From NCBI RefSeq assembly GCF_025660475.1, contig NZ_JAOUSF010000003.1, positions 496,001-560,000 of the forward strand: a stretch of 64,000 bases of DNA. Direction: 5' to 3'. This document shows positions 58,245-64,000 of this stretch, piece after piece (positions within the stretch are counted from its first letter, which is position 1; each line of letters begins with the position of its first letter). The notes under the pieces were generated by a model, which saw only the letters and a program-made list of their open reading frames with translations, ran no database searches and was not told the origin of the DNA. Source of the stretch: Perspicuibacillus lycopersici. GTDB lineage: Bacteria; Bacillota; Bacilli; Bacillales; Caldibacillaceae. The position numbers were made by a program, and so were the translations under genes.

Positions 58245-58559
58245 TTAACTTTTAGAGTCTAATTTTGTAATTGTAGTATTACTCAAATCCTCAAATAACA
58301 CTTCTAATAATCTTTTAAAAAACATATCTTCATTATCCTCAGTAAAGAGCTCTATTCCTGTATCTTGTTTATGCTTCTTTAGCTTCCTAGTATCTGTAAT
58401 GCAGTATTCACCAGCAATTTTAGTAACTAAATAATCCTTTAATTGATAGGAATAATTATCAATATTCTCTAAACACTTTTTTAATTCATTACAAAAGATA
58501 TGGCCAAAAGCATCTAAAGATATCTCCTCTTGTACTTCTCTAAGAGACCTTACTTTCAT
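58245..58559 (-). CDS. hypothetical element protein
   Basis: 104 residues from ATG 58559; AGGGGG is 8 nt upstream of it and only 2 nt from ATG 58565. Helical, charged, with two Cys (HIFCNELKKCLENI, GEYCITDTRKL). No family recognised. It lies directly downstream of the integrase gene, where small recombination-directionality factors are often found, but it shows no clear helix-turn-helix. Own terminator. Confidence 0.6.
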   Translation of the reverse strand: MKVRSLREVQEEISLDAFGHIFCNELKKCLENIDNYSYQLKDYLVTKIAGEYCITDTRKLKKHKQDTGIELFTEDNEDMFFKRLLEVLFEDLSNTTITKLDSKS

Positions 58560-58701
58560 TTTCATAACCCCCTAGTAAAATGATTAATACACACTAATAA
58601 TATGCAATGTATTATATTCTAAGAAGTTAACTTCATGTAATAATGTATCTTTCTTTAAATCATTGTTTACCTATGTCATCAAATATCTTGAAACATGTTT
58701 T

Positions 58702-59703
58702 TTATAAAAAATCCCTGAGATTATCTGCAACTTCTTCAACATCTATATCAAGATATTGAGTTGTAACAGCTAGATTGGAATGTCCTAGAGCTTTTGAGAT
58801 TAATGCAAGGTTTGCACCCTTGTCTAACAAATTCTTTGCATAGCCCCTTCTCAGTGCATGTGGATTGATGTTATTTAAATCATACATCTTAGCATACTTA
58901 TTAAGTTGCTTTGAAATAGCATTGTTTGTTGACTTTGTATTTAGTGATGTACCCTTGTATGAGATAAATAAATAAGAATTTACCTGACCATAATATGCTC
59001 TAATTTTGTTATTCTGCATTATTAAGATTTTCATTAAATGTATTAATTCATCATCTAAAGGTAATTTTAAAACTTTGTGATTTTTTAAAATTGTACCATC
59101 CATACATAACAGCTTGTTTTCAAAATCAAGATGCTTTTCTTGAAGCTGACCTAATGTGTTTATCCTAATCCCTGTCCTATAAAGAGTAAGTACAGCTACA
59201 GCATCTCTTAAGCCAATAAAAGTGTTTAAGTCCAATAATGATAGTAATACCAATACATCATCTTTCTTAGCACCTTTTTTAACCTTCTTATCTACTTTAA
59301 TATTAATTCCATGCCAAAACTTAGAGCTAAACCAACCATTATTAAAACATTTACCAAGAATTGCTTTTAAACATTTTAACCTTGTCAGTTTAGTTTGATT
59401 AGAAACATTCATAGAATCAAGCCAAAGATAAATGCTATCAGTTGTAATATCCTCAAGGTATTCTATATTTGTAACTTTTCTAAACTGTTTCATATAGTTG
59501 TTATAGTCAATAATAGTTCTTTCCCTATATCCACTAACTTGCATTTGTTGAATAATAATCTCCATTACACTATCTAAATTTCTGCCAATTTGCTTTTTTA
59601 CTACTGTTACAGATGTTGATGTATTTGAAATACCTGTATTCAGTTTTTGTTTAAAAAGGGGAATTTCTGCATTTACTTCAAAGATATCTTTTTTCTTTGT
59701 CAT
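58702..59703 (-). CDS. tyrosine recombinase / integrase
   Basis: 333 residues; GGAG before ATG 59703. N-terminal SAM-like core-binding domain (about 45-130, SGYRERTIIDYNNYMKQF), then the catalytic domain with Arg in LYRTGIRINTLGQL, HALRR (His-x-x-Arg), LGHSNLAVTTQYLDI containing the second His and the nucleophile Tyr (about 316). All catalytic residues seem intact. It lies 164 bp from tRNA-Arg copy B, the usual place for an integrase next to its attachment site. Confidence 0.93.
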   Translation of the reverse strand: MTKKKDIFEVNAEIPLFKQKLNTGISNTSTSVTVVKKQIGRNLDSVMEIIIQQMQVSGYRERTIIDYNNYMKQFRKVTNIEYLEDITTDSIYLWLDSMNVSNQTKLTRLKCLKAILGKCFNNGWFSSKFWHGINIKVDKKVKKGAKKDDVLVLLSLLDLNTFIGLRDAVAVLTLYRTGIRINTLGQLQEKHLDFENKLLCMDGTILKNHKVLKLPLDDELIHLMKILIMQNNKIRAYYGQVNSYLFISYKGTSLNTKSTNNAISKQLNKYAKMYDLNNINPHALRRGYAKNLLDKGANLALISKALGHSNLAVTTQYLDIDVEEVADNLRDFL

Positions 59704-59771
59704 TCTTACTGTCTCCTACTCTAAATATTAGTTGGAGGTAGTAGAAAATTTGAAAGGGATATTGTAGGGAT

Positions 59772-59819
59772 AAAAAAAGGGATACTCCCACAGTGTTCTA
59801 ATCTGCGTTAGTATCCCTT
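59772..59819 (-). terminator. terminator between tRNA-Arg copy B and integrase
   Basis: Arms AAGGGATACT/AGTATCCCTT (59777-59819) followed on the minus strand by seven T. It should stop transcripts coming from the tRNA promoter before the integrase. Confidence 0.85.
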
Positions 59820-59852
59820 ATCTGTCCAAAACCCTTTCATGTCAAGGTTTAA
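59816..59852. repeat. candidate attachment repeat, right copy
   Basis: Begins CCTTATCTGTCCAAAAC and contains TCAAGG; imperfect direct repeat of 55894-55930. On the minus strand it includes TTGACA (59845-59840) with GATAAG 17 nt later, which may also be a weak promoter for the integrase region. Confidence 0.55.
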
Positions 59853-59867
59853 GACTATTAAACTGTA

Positions 59868-59941
59868 CGTCCCAGGAGGGATTCGAACCCCCGACCCACA
59901 GCTTAGAAGGCTGTTGCTCTATCCAGCTGAGCTACTGGGAC
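59868..59941 (-). tRNA. tRNA-Arg (anticodon TCT), copy B
   Basis: Complete cloverleaf: acceptor GTCCCAG/CTGGGAC, anticodon loop CTTCTAA (TCT), T-arm GGGGG-TTCGAAT-CCCTCC. Discriminator G; CCA not encoded. It lies directly behind a consensus promoter and is probably the native, well-expressed copy. Confidence 0.96.
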
Positions 59942-59991
59942 AAGTATAATATTCTGCTTTGAAAAAACAATGTTTATCAAAGACAAGATTT

Positions 59992-60020
59992 ATTATATGG
60001 TGTTTTTTACCGTTTGTCAA
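59992..60020 (-). promoter_or_regulatory. consensus sigma-A promoter of the tRNA-Arg array
   Basis: Minus strand TTGACA (60020-60015), 17 nt, TATAAT (59997-59992): perfect consensus. The start would be about 45 nt before tRNA-Arg copy B. Confidence 0.88.
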
Positions 60021-60107
60021 CAACAAAAAAAGATTTTTTTTAAAAAGAAAAGACAGGAAAGAGACACAGATTTCTTTTCTCTCTCCCTACTATAACATTA
60101 CGAACAT

Positions 60108-60614
60108 TTAATTTTCTTTCGGAAAATGTTTAGTGTAAAGAACACCTTTTCCATACTCATATACATGGATTATTTTTTCTGTATCTGTAATTTCTAAAAC
60201 AACATAAGTCTTTTCCTTCGGCATTCTTGGTAAATGAATACTTCCAGGGTTAATGAAAAGGATGCCTTCCATCATTTCAAATCCGAGTATATGGGAGTGA
60301 CCAAAGCAAACGATCGTTGCCTGATTTTCCAGTGCTTTATATTTTAATGACATCAAACTAGATTTTACCTGGTAAAGATGCCCATGTGTAACAAAAAGCT
60401 TATCTTTTCCTAAATCCACCATCAATTGCTCAGGAAAATCGTTGCCATAATCACAATTCCCTCTAACAACTTGATAGCCTTGAATTGCTGGATCGTTAAA
60501 GTCTAGTTCCGAATCTCCACAATGAATATAAACATCTACTTCCTGATGCTTCTTTTTCACTTCCATTAGCTCATTTGTTAAACCGTGACTATCACTACAA
60601 ATTAATACCTTCAT
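60108..60614 (-). CDS. ysnB: YsnB-like YfcE/MJ0936 metallophosphoesterase
   Basis: 168 residues, family length. Dimetal phosphoesterase with SDSHG (N-terminus), HCGDSE, GNCD, THGH and FGHSH motifs in order, so all metal ligands are present. Likely phosphodiesterase; the physiological substrate is unknown. The start at 60614 is 1 nt from the rdgB stop, so the pair is coupled, as in B. subtilis. Confidence 0.93.
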   Translation of the reverse strand: MKVLICSDSHGLTNELMEVKKKHQEVDVYIHCGDSELDFNDPAIQGYQVVRGNCDYGNDFPEQLMVDLGKDKLFVTHGHLYQVKSSLMSLKYKALENQATIVCFGHSHILGFEMMEGILFINPGSIHLPRMPKEKTYVVLEITDTEKIIHVYEYGKGVLYTKHFPKEN

Positions 60615-60615
60615 C

Positions 60616-61218
60616 TTAGATCACACCTTCAGCATTTTTTACCCACTCACGTAGTTTTCTTATCGCATTTCCACGATGACTAATGCTATTTTTTTCTTCT
60701 CCGTTCATTTCCGCCATTGTTTTTCCTAATGCAGGGACATAAAATATTGGATCATAGCCAAAGCCACTTGTCCCTCTTTTCTCTGTTAAAATCACACCAT
60801 CGCACATACCTTCAACAATAACTGGTTCCATACAAGGTCCAGTTAGTGCTAATGTACAATGAAAATGTGCTGTTCTCTTCTCCTCTGGTACCTCTTTTAA
60901 CTCTTCCAATACTTTCGCAATATTTGCTTCATCATCTTTAGACTCTCCTGCATATCTTGCGGAATATACACCAGGACGTCCCTCTAATGCATCAATAGCC
61001 AAACCAGAATCATCTGCTATTACGATTCTGTTAAAATATTTCGCTATTCCTTCTGCTTTTAAGAGCGCATTTTCTTCAAATGTTGCTCCGGTTTCTTCAA
61101 TATCTGGTGCATCTGGAAAGTCAAGCAATGTCTTAACTGTATATCCCATTGGTGAAAATATTTCGATAAATTCCTTTGCTTTTCCAGCATTCTTCGTTGC
61201 AATGATCATTTCTTTCAT
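60616..61218 (-). CDS. rdgB: RdgB/HAM1 XTP/dITP pyrophosphatase
   Basis: 200 residues. House-cleaning enzyme that removes dITP, dXTP and ITP. N-terminal IATKNAGKAKEF, the TGATFEENALLKA and DDSGLAIDALEGRPGVYSARYAG motifs, and SHRGNAIRKL near the end are all typical. In B. subtilis rph (RNase PH) sits upstream between gerM and this gene; it is missing here. Confidence 0.96.
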   Translation of the reverse strand: MKEMIIATKNAGKAKEFIEIFSPMGYTVKTLLDFPDAPDIEETGATFEENALLKAEGIAKYFNRIVIADDSGLAIDALEGRPGVYSARYAGESKDDEANIAKVLEELKEVPEEKRTAHFHCTLALTGPCMEPVIVEGMCDGVILTEKRGTSGFGYDPIFYVPALGKTMAEMNGEEKNSISHRGNAIRKLREWVKNAEGVI

Positions 61219-61307
61219 AGCTAAACCCCATTTTTGTTTGTTTTGTTTTATTTGTTTATTTTACCTCTTATATTGCAACAAAAACAATAGGAATGCATGA
61301 GCCAAAA

Positions 61308-61341
61308 ACAAAAAGGAAGACTGAAAATTTCAGCCTCCCTT
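61308..61341 (-). terminator. terminator of gerM
   Basis: Arms GGAAGACTGAAA/TTTCAGCCTCC (61315-61338; mismatches pair as G-U on the RNA) followed on the minus strand by TTTTTGTTTTT. It is 14 nt past the gerM stop. Confidence 0.82.
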
Positions 61342-61354
61342 TATCATTTGTTGA

Positions 61355-62419
61355 TTAAAAACTACCTGTGTTCACGTTTTTCGGACGTGTTACTGGCTCT
61401 GTCACAGGTTCTCCATCTTGGTTTACAATATCTGCTTCCCCATTTACTTGGATGGCTACACCTTTAATGCCTTCTTGTTCTGTAAGAGATAATACAAGAG
61501 AATCCATTACTTGTTTTGATACAAGTTTTTGTTCATAGCTACCTAAAATATTTTCATTAAAGTTTAATGTTACTACCCCATCCGAGATTTCCGGTTCGTT
61601 CAATAATTCAACATCAGGCATTAGCATCGTGAATAATGGAGATGATAAATCTGGTCCTTTGACTAGCTCCTCAACAATTGCTGCCACTGTATTATCTTCA
61701 CTATTTTGGATACGTTTTGTGACTGGAACATAATAGCTTTCCTCATCTGTTTGTGATAAATAATAAACCGTTACAGGTCTTGTATTTGTAATATCCACCA
61801 CATTTGTCGTATCGAGGTTAATGCCAATTTTTCTTGTTAAATCTCCATTTAACGGGGTTCCATTTACAGGCATTTCACTCAAGTCATTACCATTCATTTG
61901 TAATTTCACACGATCAACACTATCAAATTGCGTTAATGTCCAGGTAACAGATTGTACAATTTTCAACTCATCCTCTGGAGCATATTGTGCAAATTCATTA
62001 GAGAAATTTACAGTCGCAACGCCATCGGTAATGTCTAAATCAACCGCTGTATCCGCTGGTAAAACGGCCCTAAATTCATTTGGCAATTGGTCCGTAATCG
62101 GACCACCAGTAACTAAATATTCTAATGCTTGTTTTGCTACACTTTCCGTATTAGGCAAAGAAAAGGTTCTTGGTACAACAAAACCATCGCTATCAATTAA
62201 GTATAATTCTGTTTGAATCGTTGCTGTTTCCCCATCAGCACTCTCTCCATCCGCCTCGATATCTCCTTGTGAACCTGAAACATCCAAGTCTAAGTCCTCT
62301 TCATAGGAAACATCCTTCGGTGGGTCTATATCCTCTTTGCTTCCATTAAATAATCCACATCCAGACAATAAAATGGAAACGATTAAAATGCTCAAAAAAT
62401 AAGTGATTTTTCGTTTCAC
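61355..62419 (-). CDS. gerM: GerM spore germination lipoprotein
   Basis: 354 residues from GTG 62419 (GGGAGGG upstream). Lipoprotein signal with lipobox LLSGC, Cys21. Two tandem GerMN domains (about 80-195 and 225-335), each with the ADTAVDLDITDGVATVNFS-like strand pattern. GerM supports SpoIIQ-SpoIIIAH complex formation during engulfment and later germination. Own terminator. Confidence 0.94.
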   Translation of the reverse strand: MKRKITYFLSILIVSILLSGCGLFNGSKEDIDPPKDVSYEEDLDLDVSGSQGDIEADGESADGETATIQTELYLIDSDGFVVPRTFSLPNTESVAKQALEYLVTGGPITDQLPNEFRAVLPADTAVDLDITDGVATVNFSNEFAQYAPEDELKIVQSVTWTLTQFDSVDRVKLQMNGNDLSEMPVNGTPLNGDLTRKIGINLDTTNVVDITNTRPVTVYYLSQTDEESYYVPVTKRIQNSEDNTVAAIVEELVKGPDLSSPLFTMLMPDVELLNEPEISDGVVTLNFNENILGSYEQKLVSKQVMDSLVLSLTEQEGIKGVAIQVNGEADIVNQDGEPVTEPVTRPKNVNTGSF

Positions 62420-62620
62420 TAATATCCCTCCCAAGACAGTTTGTACTACATATATACGAGCTTTTCCAAAAAATAGACCGATTCGCCAAAAAAAATTGGA
62501 CAAATATCTATTATTGTTTCTCCTAGGAGGGATATAGCAAAAAAGGCATAATTTTTTTTAATGTTGGCTCTTTCTATATTCCTTCTACTTCTAGTGTAAT
62601 TATAAGCTACTCTATTTTTT

Positions 62621-62692
62621 ACAAAAAACAGCCTTCGTCATATCATTCCATGAACAGTAGTGTCCAATGAACTATTAGGACGAAGGCAGTTT
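62621..62692 (-). terminator. terminator of murI
   Basis: Outer arms CAGCCTTCGTC/GACGAAGGCAG (62629-62689) with a long inner region that can fold further, followed on the minus strand by TTTTTTGT. It starts 15 nt past the murI stop. Confidence 0.8.
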
Positions 62693-62703
62693 CAACACAT
62701 TTT

Positions 62704-63504
62704 TTATATTAACTTAATCGATTGTACGGTAATATCCTCTAATTCTAGCCATTGTTTAGCAATGGCTTTAAAAATAGTTTTAGAACCTGTAGTGAAAAAT
62801 TGATGAAAAAGGTGGTCAGCCTCATCATTTAGTGAATGCGTATGTTCTAAAATAACACTTGCCTCACGGGCCGTTTCTTCACCAGAACTGATAATTTTCA
62901 CCTTGCTTGCAAAATAGGAATTTATTAATGGTTCTAGCAACGGATAATGGGTACAGCCTAAAATTAATGTATCAATAGGAGTAGTCTTCAATGGAGCAAG
63001 TGTGTCTTCGATAATTTCCTTTGCAATAGGGCCAGACCATTCCCCACTCTCGACAAGAGGAACAAATTTCGGACAAGCCAAGCCGTGAACAGAAATATGT
63101 TTTCTTATCGATTTTAATGCAAGTTCATATGCCTTACTATTGATGGTCATAGCAGTTCCTATGACACCAATTTGATTTCGTTTAGAGACTTTTATCGCTG
63201 CTCTCGCACCTGGATTAATAACTCCCAGTACAGGGATCGGAAGCTCGGAGCGAATCTCCTTCAATGCGACAGCAGTTGCAGTATTGCAGGCAATGATTAA
63301 CATTTTAATCTCAAACTTTTCTAGATAATGAACCATTTCCCAGGTGAATTTCTTTATTTCTTCACATGGTCTCGGTCCATATGGACAACGTGCAGTATCG
63401 CCAATATATACGATTGGCTCGTTTGGAAGTTGACGCATCATTTCTTTAACGACCGTCAAACCACCAACACCAGAATCAATGATGCCAATTGGTTTTGATG
63501 ACAA
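62704..63504 (-). CDS. murI: Glutamate racemase
   Basis: 266 residues. Cofactor-independent racemase supplying D-glutamate for peptidoglycan. Catalytic Cys in IIACNTATAV near residue 73 and in LILGCTHYPLLEP near residue 184; the N-terminal IGIIDSGVGGLTV and GDTARCPYGPR motifs are present. RacE of B. subtilis occupies the same position before gerM. It starts 10 nt after the MarR gene. Confidence 0.97.
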   Translation of the reverse strand: MSSKPIGIIDSGVGGLTVVKEMMRQLPNEPIVYIGDTARCPYGPRPCEEIKKFTWEMVHYLEKFEIKMLIIACNTATAVALKEIRSELPIPVLGVINPGARAAIKVSKRNQIGVIGTAMTINSKAYELALKSIRKHISVHGLACPKFVPLVESGEWSGPIAKEIIEDTLAPLKTTPIDTLILGCTHYPLLEPLINSYFASKVKIISSGEETAREASVILEHTHSLNDEADHLFHQFFTTGSKTIFKAIAKQWLELEDITVQSIKLI

Positions 63505-63514
63505 GTAACTCGCC

Positions 63515-63964
63515 TCAATCTTTCATACTCTCATGCAATTTCTTTAAATTATCCTTTAAAAATCCAACTTCCTCATCCGAGAAGTTATTTAATATATTCT
63601 TTAAATAAACTTGACGTTTCTTGATTACTTCATCAATTATTCGATTACCTTCCTCTAATAAATGGATACGGACAACACGGCGATCCTTTTCATCCCTTAC
63701 CCGCTTCACAAGCATATGCTTTTCCATCCGGTCGATTAAGTCAGTCGTCGTACTAAATGCTAAATACATTTTATTAGAAAGCTCTCCAATTGTCATATCC
63801 CCTTCTTCAAATAACCATTGAAGGGCAACAAATTGTGGGGGAGTTATCGTGTAATTACTTAATATTTCTCTTCCCTTTTGCTTAATGAGTCCTGATATAT
63901 ACCGTAAATCCTTTTCAATATCTGCGACAGTTTGAAAATCAAACTGTCTTAATTGGTTTTCCAA
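63515..63964 (-). CDS. MarR-family regulator (YsmB-like)
   Basis: 149 residues from TTG 63964, chosen for its SD GGGGGTG; the frame is open to 63994 but without an SD. Winged helix (about 38-105) with TIGELSNKMYLAFSTTTDLIDRMEKHMLVKR and the wing DEKDRRVVRIHL, flanked by dimerisation helices. Ligand and targets unknown. It lies directly upstream of murI, where B. subtilis has a MarR gene (ysmB). Confidence 0.9.
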   Translation of the reverse strand: MENQLRQFDFQTVADIEKDLRYISGLIKQKGREILSNYTITPPQFVALQWLFEEGDMTIGELSNKMYLAFSTTTDLIDRMEKHMLVKRVRDEKDRRVVRIHLLEEGNRIIDEVIKKRQVYLKNILNNFSDEEVGFLKDNLKKLHESMKD

Positions 63965-64000
63965 TGTTAAGCACCCCCTAGTCTTTTTTTGCAAGTATTT

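Larger units (their letters stand above)
55885..59867. mobile_element. small integrative element between tRNA-Arg(TCT) copies
   Basis: About 4 kb bounded by two directly repeated tRNA-Arg(TCT) genes. All four genes are on the minus strand: tyrosine recombinase at the right end, a small unknown protein, a winged-helix protein, and a HEPN-domain protein at the left end. None has a counterpart in this part of the B. subtilis chromosome. No capsid, conjugation or relaxase gene is present, so it would depend on a helper or be a simple genomic islet. Two possible attachment repeats are given separately. Whether it still excises cannot be told from sequence. Confidence 0.8.

Overview
The window is a low-GC, spore-forming Firmicute chromosome. 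Gene order from the safA/obg/spo0B region through mre-min, hem, lon-clpX-tig and gerM-racE follows the Bacillus subtilis chromosome closely. Features that differ from B. subtilis (an RNase E/G gene between rplU and spoIVFB, a full PilB-T-C-A-M-N-O-D type IV pilus locus in place of a lone comC, and no rph between gerM and rdgB) suggest a relative of Lysinibacillus, Rummeliibacillus or Solibacillus (Caryophanaceae/Planococcaceae). That placement is inference. Nearly all genes lie on the minus strand.

Region by region (window coordinates): 1-2841, a LysM coat morphogen (SafA type) with 51-bp tandem repeats, overlapping an APH-fold kinase gene that runs off the window. 2950-9470, obg-spo0B; the rplU-prp-rpmA operon with an L21 leader; RNase E/G; and the spoIVFA-spoIVFB checkpoint operon behind a good sigma-E promoter match. 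9470-11400, a small accessory insertion: a foreign-looking dienelactone-hydrolase-like gene and a decayed YfjL-like gene. 11575-17237, minD-minC-mreD-mreC-mreB-radC-maf. 17464-28679, spoIIB followed by a type IV pilus locus (minus strand pilB-T-C-A-M-N-O-D, plus strand three minor-pilin-like genes), then a GAF-GGDEF protein. 30786-38484, folC-valS (T-box) and ysxE-spoVID (sigma-E promoter). 38712-45251, hemA-X-C-D-B-L with a near-consensus PerR box. 45329-55451, a membrane protein, ysxC-lonA, lonB (sigma-F-like promoter), clpX, tig and ysoA.

55528-60020 is the main accessory region. Three tRNA-Arg genes lie here, and between the two TCT-anticodon copies sits a roughly 4-kb integrative element. 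It carries a tyrosine recombinase, a small unknown protein, a winged-helix protein, a HEPN-domain protein with an RNLIAH motif, and a possible C-rich small RNA. This is the best candidate for an undescribed mobile defence-like unit. The consensus promoter of the tRNA array is on the far side of the element, so the two downstream tRNA genes appear cut off from it.

60108-63964 returns to the core: ysnB-rdgB, gerM, murI and a MarR regulator.

Most genes serve sporulation, cell shape and division, proteolysis or haem synthesis. Sporulation sigma factor sites were found by eye upstream of safA, spoIVFA, lonB and spoVID. No CRISPR array, insertion sequence or rRNA was seen.
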